From assembly GCA_037178625.1 (NCBI GenBank), contig CM074128.1, positions 1,860,001 to 1,924,000 on the forward strand: DNA of 64,000 nt. Reading direction: 5' to 3'. This document shows positions 53,485 through 64,000 of this stretch, piece after piece. How positions within the stretch are numbered: the stretch's first letter is position 1; each line of letters opens with the position of its first letter. The notes under the pieces are model-generated. The model was not told the DNA's origin and ran no database searches. It worked only from the letters and a program-made list of their open reading frames with translations. The position numbers and the translations under genes were made by a program. The stretch comes from Skeletonema tropicum (Eukaryota > Bacillariophyta > Thalassiosirophyceae > Thalassiosirales > Thalassiosiraceae).

Positions 53485-54200
53485 TGGACGGACAGAGAAG
53501 GACAGGAATACGAAGACCAAAAACCAATAATCTATTCTCGATTTCGATAATGCATGCTAGCGGCGCCAAAAATTGACACATGCCAAAAATTGAGACAAAA
53601 TTTATTCCAGCGCGCTCTCACACAAAACTCACACAGATTTAGCATAACCATGTCAGCACACCCCACTACTACAGCCCATAAATACATATTCGACAAAAAA
53701 GGCAAGCGGGTATGCCAAACTAAACACTAACCGAATATAGTTATTCGTTGGTTGAATTATTTATATCTATTCAACATGGAGTTATCTTCAATCGTTCCTG
53801 GGTGATTTTCCACATATTTACTAGATATAATCACTAAGTAAAATCGCCCCAACACCCCCTCTGACCCATGCATTCTACCACGTCAGGATGAATACAGCAG
53901 TTACAATGTTGACCAGTGGCTCAAATGAAAGCTCTTTATATATGCTGTCATTATATGGCCGATGATTGTGGTGCTACGCCAAGAATGATGCATATCGGGG
54001 CCGCAACAGTAAAAATGTCGAAGATAGGGAGGAGTTTTGTGAGACGGCCTCGCTCATCTTGCTAGCTTTTGCTTCTTATTTTTGTCTCAAATAAGTTCCA
54101 CGTGGACAAATTGAGATGTCTCAATTTTTGGCGCCGCTAGCATGCACCATGCACTTGCAACAAAGCTGCTGACATTGACATTATCATTGTCATCGTCACC
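53485..54200. other. Divergent promoter region with matching inverted ends
   Basis: 716 bp between the unknown gene and arginase. Almost all of it lies within a 594-bp inverted-repeat structure (53552-54145, separate entry). No gene is supported. Confidence 0.6.
53552..54145. promoter_or_regulatory. Perfect 25-bp inverted repeat with E2F-like sites flanking a 540-bp core, or a MITE
   Basis: Positions 53552-53576 and 54121-54145 are exact reverse complements over 25 bp and include TTTTTGGCGCC, which fits the E2F consensus TTTSGCGC. A second GCCAAAAATTGAGAC lies at 53582. Each arm is 55-70 bp from a start codon (arginase 54201, unknown gene 53484). It may be a shared cell-cycle-type regulatory pair, or the ends of a small transposable element; GCTAGC flanks both GGCGCC cores but is itself palindromic, so it does not prove target duplication. 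Confidence 0.55.
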
Positions 54201-55542
54201 ATGATGTTGAGCTGTCCTAGTAGGAGACTTCAATTGCATGCCGTTCGCCACATCAGCAAACGAGCAGCTTCGTCCGAAAGTCGGGGCGGTGGAGGAGCTG
54301 GAATAGGCAATGTGCATCCTAAACTTTTCCCAACCGATGATACCAACCTTTTCCGACATGTTGCTCACCCGAGAACAGTATCAGTTATCGGAGCACCGAT
54401 GACTTACGGCCAGCCGTTTGTCGGAACAGACAGAGGTCCTGAATTACTTCGAGAGAGTGGTCTGCTCAAAGATCTCTCATCACTTGGTTGGAGAGTGGAG
54501 GATATTCCAGATCTTGACTTTGATACAATTTGTGCTGCAGCTGCGAAAAGCAGTAATGCTGCTGCTATGTCACCAAATGCGAAGCATAGTCTTCAAGTAG
54601 GAGCAGGCTGCTGCGCACTTGCAGACTTGGTCGAATCTAAGCTTCGGCAAGGGCACTTCCCACTCATATTAGGTGGAGACGTAAGTTGTATTATGTGATA
54701 TCAGATTTTTCCATATCATATCACTTCGGACATTAGGTAAATGTTGCATTATCTGATTTCAACCTGCTTTCATTCTTGCTTATCAAACACTTTTCCAGCA
54801 TTCGATAGGTATTGGCTCTTTGTCTGGGATACTTCGTGCTAAACCAGAGACAGGAGTTATCTGGGTTGACGCTCACGCTGACCTAAACGTTCCATCAGTA
54901 TCAGAGTCAGGAAATATGTAAGTGGGTATCAAGGATTAGAGTCTCAAAGTTTCCTTTTTTCCTGTGTGTACATAAGTATCTAACACACCTTCTCCTCTGT
55001 GAAGGCATGGTATGCCGATAGGTCTAATGATGAAGGAACTCATTCCAGACAGAAGTATCATTCCTGGATTAGAATGGATGGAAAACGAGTCAAACGACGG
55101 ATCAGGACCACCTCAATTGCATCCAGACTCTCTAGTCTACGTGGGACTAAGAGACATCGATCAGGCCGAAAGACGGTTTATCAAGCAACTTGGGATCAAG
55201 GCATTTACAATGTACGATATAGATTATCTTGGGATCGGTCGTGTCATGGATCTTGCCTTCGAACACTTGATGAAGAATAATCCCGACCGCCCTTTGCATT
55301 TAAGCTATGATATAGACGCTGTAGATCCAGTACACGCCCCTGCCACAGGCACAGCTGTAAGAGGAGGCTTGACTTGGCGAGAGGCACACTTCGTCGCTGA
55401 ATACGTCGTCAAGACTGGATCGCTCGCGAGTGCAGAAATAGTTGAAGTAAATCACACATTATCCGATGGAGATGGGGCTAATGATACAGTGGAGTTAGGG
55501 CACAACCTTGTCAACGCATTTTTAGGAGAGAGCATCCTGTAA
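54201..55542 (+). CDS. Arginase (three exons), mitochondrial-type N-terminus
   Basis: Exons 54201-54680, 54799-54917 and 55005-55542 (introns 118 and 87 nt) give 378 residues. The manganese ligands are visible: GGDHS (formed across intron 1), DAHADLN, and DIDAVDP. SGNMHGMP (across intron 2) and EVNHTLSD are also typical of arginase rather than agmatinase. VSVIGAPMTYGQPFVGTDRGPELLR starts the domain at about 58. The first 30 residues (MMLSCPSRRLQLHAVRHIS) are Arg-rich and fit mitochondrial targeting. It hydrolyses arginine to ornithine and urea, the last step of the ornithine-urea cycle. It converges with DXS, 100 bp apart. Confidence 0.95.
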
Positions 55543-55642
55543 TTGAATAATAGAACTTTCATTACAAATCTTGATGCTTCTGATTGTTAGCAAAACTTTA
55601 TTCATTTCCCTTTGGTGCGCTTAGCTATATATTTTTTCCATC

Positions 55643-57981
55643 CTACTTCTCAAGTTCGGCAAGCTCGGGCACTTCAACTTTCTCGGCTAATCGCAACACT
55701 GTCCCCCTGATGTGATGCGCATTCAATCCTGCCATTTCATATTGTTCGTATTGAGTAGCTGCCTCGAAGTAAGTGTCAGGCAAAACCATTGGACGGAACT
55801 TCAATTCCCCATTGTCAAGTGCTCCGTCCAAAGAAAGGAAGTGCAATACGTGATCCCCAAATCCACCAATACTTCCTTCCTCAACAGTTATAATGATACC
55901 ATTGTCCTTTGCCAATTCTCTAATAAGGTCTACATCAAGAGGCTTCATGAAACGTGCATCAGCAACAGTTACAGCGATATCGGGATCCATTTCCTCCACT
56001 TCATCGGCAGCAATAAGAGACTCCGATAGACGAGTGCCAAGTGAAAGAATAGCAACGCGATCCTCTTTCTTGGCTCCACGTCCTCCACTGCCCATTTTTG
56101 AGTCGGAACTTCCATTAGCAGGGCTTTCCTCACTGAGAGCGCGCACTCCACCTGGTCTGCGAATGATACGTCCTTTTCCAATTTCAAGGGGAACTCCTAC
56201 AAAACGAAAAGAAGAGGTGTGAGTAAATGTATGACAATGAACATAAAAATCCCAATTCAAATTCGAACCATAGACTCACCCTTGGTAGGAATCTCTCCAT
56301 CCTCAAGATCGTATCCAAACAAGTTTTGCAATTTTTCAGCACCGTATCCAACTCCTCTGGGATACCTCAAAACAGTTGGTCCATCATCGAATCCAGCACA
56401 TGTAGCAACCATATGTCTCAACTCAATTTCATCACTAGGACTCATAATGGTCAAATTTGGAATACATCCCAGGTAGGCCAAATCATAACATCCATGGTGA
56501 GTAGGACCATCATTTCCGACAACTCCCGCACGGTCCAATATCATCCTCACAGGCAAATTTTGGATAGCAACATCATGTACAACCTGATCATATCCTCGCT
56601 GCATGAATGTGGAATAAATACAACAGAATGGTTTCAATCCCTCACATGCCATACCTGCCGCAAAGGTTACAGCATGTTGCTCGGCAATACCCACATCAAA
56701 TGTTCGCTTAGGGAATCGTTTTCCAAAGATATCCATACCAGTTCCACCGGGCATAGCGGCAGTAATTCCCACAACCGCTCTATCCTCAGTAGCCGCATCA
56801 ATTAGAGAATTGGCAAAAATGGAAGTGAAGCTAGGTGCCGCGGCCTTTCCTTTCTGTTGAACACCCGTGGCAATGTCGAACTTACCCACACCGTGCATAC
56901 GATCAGACGCTGCCAGGGCAGGTGCATAACCTTGACCCTTGTTTGTCTTGATGTGCAACAAGACTGGCTTGTTGGAATCTGAATCTCTTAGCTTTTCAAG
57001 AATGGGGACCATATTCTCAAGGTCATGTCCATCAATTGGGCCAACGTAGAAGAATCCCAACTCCTCAAAGAGTGTTCCACCAGTGACAACACCACGAGCA
57101 TACTCGTCAATACGCTTATTGACATCTTGGACATTCTCAGGAAGCAGACGGTTGAAACTCTTGGCAAAATCACGGAAATCTTGGAAGGGCTTGGATACCA
57201 ACAAGTTGGAAGTGTATGCACTCAATTGACTTGCTGGTTTGACACCTCCTGCACTTTGTGTTCCAGTGGGAAGACTGACTTGCCCATTATCATTCAAAAC
57301 CACAATCATTCGAGAACTCAAGTACCCCGCATTGTTCATGGCCTCGTATGCCATACCACCGGTAATGGCTCCGTCTCCGATCACCGCAATACAATTATTC
57401 CTTCGTTTGTTGAGGGTGGACTTGGCCACAGACATGCCCTGCGCGGCACTGATGGATGTGGAGGAGTGTCCGGCACCGAAGGAATCATATTCCGACTCCT
57501 TGCGTTTGCAAAATCCGGAAATACCATTGAGTTGACGCAATGTAGGGAATTTGTCACGACGGCCAGTGAGCATTTTGTGGGGGTAGCATTGATGAGCAAC
57601 GTCCCAGATGATGTCATCCTCGGGCATATCGAAGACGTAGTGAAGAGCAGTTGTAAGTTCAATAACACCGAGAGAGGAGGAAAAGTGTCCACCAGTTTTC
57701 GAGACAGCCTCGATAACCTCCCAGCGGAGCTCGTGGGCGAGTTGCTTGAGCTCCGACATGTTGAGGCGCTTCATGTCACTGGGGAAGTTGACAGAATCGA
57801 GGATAGGCTTGCTAGTGGGCCTATCTGTCGTTGCATCAAGAAGACGAGTACTAGTTATCTTTGACTGTGTAGATTGTTGGATTGTTCGCAATGGACTATT
57901 CCTTCCGCTGCTCGGGGTAAATGCATTGCAAACTGGTGCGCTTGCAATAGCTGCCGCGACAACTGCTGATATGTACTTCAT
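55643..57981 (-). CDS. dxs: 1-Deoxy-D-xylulose-5-phosphate synthase, plastid targeted
   Basis: Starts at ATG 57981; exon 1 (56280-57981), an 83-nt intron, exon 2 (55643-56196), total 751 residues. The N-terminus MKYISAVVAAAIASAPVCNA is a signal peptide, with FTP after cleavage as in diatom plastid pre-proteins. Thiamine diphosphate binding: GDGAITGGMAYEAMNNAG. Further transketolase landmarks: GAGHSSTSISAAQGM, GIAEQHAVTFAAGMA and DRAGVVGNDGPTHHG. It condenses pyruvate and glyceraldehyde 3-phosphate, the first step of the MEP isoprenoid pathway. A short Ser/Gly-rich insertion (GSSDSKMGSGGRG) lies in the C-terminal domain, which is unusual. The gene diverges from the membrane-protein gene at 58349. 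Confidence 0.97.
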
Positions 57982-58348
57982 TTTGTGTTCTGTATTATTT
58001 TGTTTGCAAATACTGCGTGACGACGGGCCTAACAAGCTATCTGAAACCTTTTCCAAAGATGCTTATAGTGCTAAATACTAACACAAACAACACAAACCAA
58101 CGATATTTATCTTGTAGAATCCTTTCGGTGGCTTCATAAACAGCGGGGAGCCTCTTGTTGAGCGCTTGGATGTTGGAAGCGGAGGACGTGGTTGAATTTG
58201 ATCTTTCTTCAGAGCGTACGCACTGACCACGGGGAACCTCCATGTCGTATCAGACATATGTGACCTTTACAAGTTCTCCTCAGAGATCGAAGAGGAGGAG
58301 TTCTCATCGATCCAGATTTGTACTTTCATTTCAATCAACCCACAAAAG
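57982..58348. other. Divergent promoter region
   Basis: 367 bp between DXS and the next gene, both outward. Several small frames exist; none is convincing. I see no clear motif beyond AT-rich and GAGGAG tracts. Confidence 0.4.
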
Positions 58349-59285
58349 ATGACAACCAAGATGAAGATAATCACACTACTATCCCTTCCTGCAGCAATCT
58401 GCGCAAGCATCAGCCCTCGCACTCGCAGTCCAGCATTTCTCCCCGATACTAAAAAGGCACTTTTTGTGAGGGGTGGAGATCTCGGGCCCATCAGTGGTGA
58501 AGCACTGGCAAAAACTTTCGGAGTTCTAGCTATCGGAGATGCAATCGGAGGAACTGTCAGTACCGCAGAAATCTACGAAAAGTTTCAAGTTACTGTAGTT
58601 CCTGGCAGTAATGGAGAACACTACCTAGGTCACGGCATTGCATCCTCTGCTAGTCAACTTGCGGTGACATCTCTTCTCGCCCTCACTGGCACGACATCTG
58701 TCGAGGAGGCAGTTGGATTTGGAATGCTTGCCAGGAGCGCCTACATGACTGAGATGCTACTAAGTGGAAAGTACAAGGATCTTGGAGTGCCTACTGTTCC
58801 TCATGTTCTAATGTACGCGCTATTGCTAGGTGCAGCGTTTGGATTGCTCAGTGGAAGTACCGACGGTGTTACATTGGCAAAAATTGTATCCGTAATTCTT
58901 GCTGGGCATGGTAGTTTGCTCTTTTTGAATCCAAGGATTGATGGTGAGTTGCTATATATGACGATGCTACGGTCTTGTTTTTGGCATGTCTCTCAAATAC
59001 ACTCGTCTTACATCTTCTGTTTCTGCAGAGGATGACGATACAAAGCAGATGGCCAAAGTCGATGGAGCCTACATGTTCGTTAGCTCACTCTTCTCTGCTC
59101 TATTGGCATTTGGAGTGGATCCCGTCAAAGCAATGGGTTATGCAGCAATTGGATGCCTTCCTTTGTTTGTAACCTTCGTTGGTTTAGTTGCAGATGATGC
59201 ACAAATCCTTGGATTGAACTCAGAGCAGTGGACTTTCATTTTTGTCTTGTTCATTGGCGCTTCAGCTTTTGGTATGTTGACCTAA
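58349..59285 (+). CDS. Plastid- or ER-type multi-pass membrane protein of unknown function
   Basis: Exon 1 (58349-58943), an 85-nt intron (donor GTGAGT, acceptor CAG), exon 2 (59029-59285); 283 residues. The N-terminus (MKIITLLSLPAAICASISP) is a signal peptide. ALFVRGGDLGPISG marks the start of the mature part. Hydrophobic helices follow, including HVLMYALLLGAAFGLLSG and MFVSSLFSALLAFGVDP, then WTFIFVLFIGASAFG. A GTATGT at 59274 could be another donor, in which case the last residues differ. No family is recognised. It converges with the ABC-permease gene. Confidence 0.65.
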
Positions 59286-59406
59286 CTTTCCAATCGTTTC
59301 TAAATATGTGATACTTAATGTGATTATAATTTCTGAGAATACTTGCCCAACTCAAAAGTACTAGTCTCTTATCAATTGCCAACATTTGACATTGGTCGGC
59401 AGCTAG

Positions 59407-61255
59407 CTAATGTCGCTTCAACAAAATCTGCGAGAACCCCCAATCAGCAAAGATGACAAGCAAGGATCCAACAACAACACTAGTAGTGATCACCTTCGGC
59501 ACGCCCCTAGGAGTAAGATCCGATTTTCTTCGAGCCGAAACTTCAGAGACAGCCATAATTATTGTGATAAATGTCACAGACTTGATCAAGTGGAAAAACG
59601 CTGGGTGTGTAGCTATCTCAATCATTGCATCAAAATAGGTATCCGAGAAGGTACATCGTAAATCCATGTAGGAGTACACCGATTCTAGTAAGCTCTTTCC
59701 ACCATGCTCCCATCCATCATTCTCAGACCAAGATGTGACACCACGTAGACGCAAAGGAACAAATATAGCATCCCATACTTCACGACGATAGCCGACCGCT
59801 GACCCTATCCCATACTTCGGTGCAACATGAGATCCAATTTCTAATGCCAAAGCTGTACCCGCCATAGTGAGCAATGGACTCGCAAGTAAGCTTGCAAATA
59901 GAGAAGGAACAAATGTCCAAGCTACAGGCGAAACACCTAAAGTCAGTAGTAGCTTGTTTTGAGCTGTTGATTGCATTGTAGCGACTTCACCAGCATAGCT
60001 TCCTCCAATTCGTCCACTTAGCAGCAGTGCAGTTATGAGAGGACCAATTTCCAACACAAACAGCTTGGCCATTCCCATAGCATACAGTGTCGCCTTCGCT
60101 GGAGGTATTGTTGCGTTTAGCATGCCTTTCACCTTCATATTGATCATCATAGTGTACATTGGGCTCACGTCTTCATCGCCTGTGAACATTTGGATCAAAG
60201 GTTTTACTTCTCTTTGCACCACGGTGAGCACGGTATCGGTTACATCAACGCGACGTAAAATGTCAGAAGAGAGCATCGCAATGGCAAGTCCAGCTGCAAG
60301 AAACGTCAGTAGGATGAGCGGTAGCGAGTAGAGGAAGTAGTCTAATAGCTTGATAACAAAGCGATGTGATGCATCTCTACCGAACAATGACGGGTGTTGT
60401 AACTTGTAACTCATGGGCTTATCGTCATCATCTTTTTGTCGTCGTTGAAGCGTTACCACAGAGTCATTGTCAAGTGAGGCAGGCGAATTAGCAGTGATAC
60501 TGCCGCCTTTAGTTGCATCTACAGCTTTTCCCATTACAATATCGACAATTTCTGGCTCATGAGAGATCAACAGTAATGCTGTTCCTCGTTCTCTTCGAAT
60601 CCGTTCCAATTCTTTTGCCACACCTACAGCCGTAGCAAAATCCAAGCCCGCGAACGGTTCATCGAGCACAATCACGTGTTTGTGCTGTGCAAGTTGCAAA
60701 GCCAATGAAGCACGTCGAGCCATACCCCCTGACAACTGTGATGGTCTCTTATTACCATCTCGTAGGTAATCGAGTCCTACCGTTTCAAGTAAGCGTTTGA
60801 TTGTTGCCCGTGTCTGTTGAAGATTCTTTGATCCATTACTTGTTGACTTCATCTTTTGTCGTGGTAGGGCAATTCTCCAACGCTACACAAACATTCCCAG
60901 CCACAGTTAAAGAATCTAGTAGAGTTGTTTGTTGAAATAACATGCCAACTCGTTCTCTTTCGGGGATGCGTTCGTCCCATTGACATTTTTCAATATCAAT
61001 TCCCAACGTGTTTCGTAGCATGGTTTTGCCTCGTCGAGGTGGAAGGATGCCAGCAATGTAGTTTGAAAGAGTTGTCTTTCCTGCCCCAGACTGCCCGCTG
61101 AGATGAATACAAGAAGATGGATGGAGAGTAAAGTTGACGGTTTCATTGGTGAATGGACACGTGTTGGCATTTACATTTCGTGCACGGAATTCAAGTATTG
61201 GACGAGACGAAGAGTTGGTGGCGGCCGGGGCTGCGGCATCGTTGGCTCCAGTCAT
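59407..61255 (-). CDS. ABC ATPase fused to MlaE-type permease, frame-broken once
   Basis: Two overlapping frames. The first, from ATG 61255, has Walker A SGQSGAGKTTLSNYIAG. The second, to 59407, has the signature LSGGMARRASLALQLAQ, Walker B HVIVLDEPFAGLD and the H-loop LLISHEP, then about six membrane helices of an MlaE permease (ETIGPLITALLLSGRIGGSYAGEVATM-type motif, seen as LEIGPLITALLLSGR). Because the nucleotide-binding domain is split between them, they must be one protein; the frame changes by +1 within 60836-60860, where the frames overlap by 17 nt. About 610 residues would result. MlaF/TGD3-like ATPase and MlaE/TGD1-like permease normally are separate; they move phospholipid between membranes. 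No plastid signal peptide is seen. Confidence 0.8.
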
Positions 61256-61617
61256 GGTAGGCTAAGCTTCTCGAGTATGTAGTCAGATTATTTATTGCTA
61301 GCGACGCTACTGATAACTCCTGCCGTGCCTAACTCTTCTATTTTATGAGCAACAGTGCCAGCATTTCCAATTTCCAGTTGGATATGGAAACACGAGAGTA
61401 GGGATAGGGGTAGGGGATAGGGTAGGGGATGACACTGTCGCGTCGAGACTAGACTCGAGCGAGCGAGCGATCGAGCGAGTCGAGATTCGAGAGCGAGAAG
61501 AAAAAAAATTGAGTCGAGTCAAAAGAAAATCTCTCCGCCCTCCCTCCGCTCGCCTCTCGCTCAAATCAACTTGCTGTGAAGTAGTAGTACGATAGCGTTG
61601 AGCGTTGCTGATACACA
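61256..61617. other. Divergent promoter region with GAGC repeats
   Basis: 362 bp between the ABC-permease and DUF3754 genes. It includes GGATAGGG-type repeats (61397-61430) and a (CGAG)n / GAGCGAGC tract at 61450-61480. No gene. Confidence 0.5.
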
Positions 61618-63807
61618 ATGTTTAGGATGCCTCGCAAATACAGCTGCCTCTTTTGTGGTCTCATTGCGAGCAGCGCTGCTAGTGGAGTGGCAGCATTCAC
61701 CACCACAAAGCTATCAGCTGTGAGGCATGCGCTGCTCGGCAGCAAATCTCCCGATTCATTATGTGATGAAGTTGCATCACCTATTCTAGAGCCAGAAGTC
61801 GAAGGCGGCTCACCTCCAGATGATGATGATGACTTTGATCCAATTTGCAGAGTCGTTGCCTCTTCAGATAACAAGTTACCACCGGTGGTCGCATCAAAAC
61901 TTTCTCCCTCAAGCAAGCAGTTGCTAGAAAAGATAGATCTTCTGTATTCGGCGCAATCGAAGAAAGAATTGAGAGAGTTATCCTATCTGCAGCCCGACTC
62001 CATGCCGTTTAACGAGGTACAGTCAGATGTCAAGAATGTGACTGCAAAGAAACATCATTACGATGATCAAGAAACAAAATTAATCTCAGTCCTAAAAAGA
62101 GCCCTTGATGATGGTGGTTACAAACTCATGGATAAGCGAGATTTGGATCTTTGTTCAGCACTAAATGCTGGGTACTTGTTGCGTCTATCGTTATTTCCAG
62201 ATCTCAAAAACTTGGATTGCATAGGTAAAGAATTCTATCCTGAATTGCAAACCAACGGAACCGAGGATTCTGATGATCCAATCGAACAACTCATTCTAGA
62301 AGGTAAAGTATTACTGTTTCGCAGAGGGTATTCGAAGGAGATAACTACAGGACGTTTACTTCTTCCAAAGCTGGACTATCTTCAGACAAGTCTTGTGCAG
62401 AGGTCTACCGTATCTGTGACGAGGAAGTTAGCTGTGTTCGAACGACGGATAGAAGAAATCATTACAAAACTTGTTACGGCAGTGAATGATTACGTGCAAA
62501 ATGTAAGCCAGCTCTTGAGGCAGAAGTGTTCAGATCTTGTGTATGACGTCCTGGAAAGTGTTGGTTTATCAAACAATACTTTTATTCTAAATTTGTTGCC
62601 AAAGAATAATACTGTTTGTGTCACAGAGAACTACACTCCAAATGGATCAGAGTCTAAATCATCAAACACGACATCTAGAACAACCTATGTCAAGGGGAAC
62701 AAAATCTTCAAACTGAATCGATACGAACTTGGAAACTCGTTTGATATCAATGATGCAACAATTTCACCATTTCTACTGTGCGAGATGGGCAACGAGACAT
62801 CTCCTGTGGAACGAGATATCTATGATGCGATCGACGCAGGTCTAATCGACAGTGCGTCAATTTACAAATCCTCTGCTGTGCGCTTACTAGAGCGAATCAG
62901 TTTAGAGAATACAGTTGATTTCTTTTCCAAGCAAGGGAGAAGGAAACTCGTGACAAACTATTTCAAGTATAGTACGCTTCTTGAGCCCAATTACGAAGAA
63001 GTAGTTGTGGTTTGGAGACCGTCGAAGAATAAGATGAAGAGGATAACACCACCCAAATGGATGTACGAAGCTGCGAAAATATTTGACATGGAAGACAGAA
63101 TGCCCATATTAAAGAATACAACGTCAATTGACGCTGAAGATGAGATGGAAGATCTTGAAATCAGAGCTTTCAATGATGTTCCAATGGCCAATATCTTGGC
63201 TGTATTACCAAAGAATAAGCTCATCTTCCGACCTGCAGATGCATTTGTCCTTGATTTTGTGAGCCTTGCCACGTTTTTGGCTACAGCAGGCTCACTCAAG
63301 TTTGATAGTCCAAAGCTTGATTTACTTGCTTTAGTGGCGTTGATATTATTTGCTGTCCGAACCGTGAGTAGCTACAATGTATCATGCCCGTCTTGATAAA
63401 GATTTCGACTAATATATCCTCTCTGCGATACTCAGTTCTTTCGATATAGCAACAAATATGCTCGATATGATTTGCTCGTGAATAAGTTTCTAACTTCTAA
63501 GCTCAGTCATCGTGGAGCCGGTGCATTGAACTATCTTACACAGGAAGCAAATTCACAAAAAGCACTTCGAGCAATGTGTATACGAGATTGGTTGCGTGAG
63601 AACGAAGGAATAAGCGCATTTGATGAAGGAGAAGCTTATATCAATGACAAGGCCTTTGCAGGAACGTCGCGAGTCAATGTTGACATCCAATCTGGGCTTG
63701 ACGATCTCAGAGAATTAGAACAATTCACGAGTACAAATGAGTTGATAGACGACAGCGAAGCAAACGCAGTCATAAAAAGAGTATGGGACAAGACATTTGA
63801 TGATTAA
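61618..63807 (+). CDS. DUF3754 (TMEM143-like) membrane protein
   Basis: Exon 1 (61618-63363), a 72-nt intron, exon 2 (63436-63807); 705 residues. The N-terminus (SCLFCGLIASSAASGVAAFTTTK) resembles a diatom plastid leader with Phe after VAA. DUF3754 features are seen: LISVLKRALDDGGYKLMD at about 160, VLLFRRGYSKEITTGRLLLPKLDYL at about 230, NDVPMANILAVLPKNKLIFRP at about 525, a membrane segment (DLLALVALILFAVRT), and in exon 2 FFRYSNKYARYDLLVNKFL with many acidic residues at the end. Animals have one such mitochondrial protein (TMEM143); photosynthetic organisms have several of unknown role. The stop is at 63807; the remaining 193 bp show nothing. Confidence 0.8.
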
Positions 63808-64000
63808 ACTGGTGGAATTTTATAGGTCAATTACCATTCCAAAGCAACAACAGATGAGCAATGCAAATACAACACATGACCACGGCTACATATCCATGTG
63901 GGAGCGCATCTGTTGCTTGTACAAAATGTACGCGTACGATTCAACTTTCTTCTTTTCATGCCCCTTTCTTTCAACACCGTCATCTTTGCTGGGAAGCTTG

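Noticed and set aside
4622..55542. Urea transporter and arginase as a metabolic gene cluster
   Set aside because: They are 50 kb apart with unrelated genes between; the shared pathway is probably coincidence.

Overview
The window is nuclear DNA of a photosynthetic stramenopile, most likely a centric diatom. The main clues are a divergent HSF-type transcription factor, several pre-proteins with a signal peptide followed by an 'ASAFAP-like' cleavage site with Phe at +1 (DXS, the helicase-associated-domain protein, the DUF3754 protein), short GT-AG introns (about 70-180 nt) and closely packed genes. The species assignment is inference; no marker gene is present.

Layout. 1-20 kb holds a partial gene at the left edge, a LON-substrate-binding-domain protein, a TLC-domain membrane protein, a urea transporter, an HSF, a plastid helicase-associated-domain protein, an FkbM-type methyltransferase, a large M6 metalloprotease broken by one frameshift, a mitochondrial-type protein, and a secreted Lys/Glu-rich protein followed by a decayed three-DOMON region. 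20-25 kb holds an SDR-like gene (one intron, one frameshift) and then four back-to-back non-autonomous TIR elements. 25-40 kb holds a Ser-rich protein, a small unknown protein, a FYVE-ankyrin-RING protein (three exons), a coiled-coil tail-anchored protein, a sulfotransferase and a PIG-S-like GPI-transamidase subunit. 39.5-48 kb is the accessory core: a trypsin-like protease whose C-terminal repeat domain is interrupted by a 392-bp TIR element, an interstitial telomere-type repeat inside one of its introns, a 3-kb satellite array of 16 units of about 189 bp, gene-poor DNA, and a 157-bp hAT-like MITE with a clear 8-bp target duplication. 48-64 kb is dense and ordinary: a THOC6-like WD40 protein, an SLC35F-type transporter, a CmcJ/NvfI-family enzyme, an unknown protein, arginase, DXS, a plastid-type membrane protein, an ABC ATPase fused to an MlaE-type permease, and a DUF3754 (TMEM143-like) protein.

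How the genes relate. Genes mostly alternate strands, giving divergent promoter pairs about 290-720 bp apart and convergent pairs about 10-270 bp apart. The urea transporter and arginase both belong to urea/ornithine metabolism but lie 50 kb apart. DXS feeds plastid isoprenoid synthesis. Several otherwise well conserved genes (M6 protease, SDR, ABC-permease) each carry a single frame break, so either assembly indels or real lesions should be suspected.
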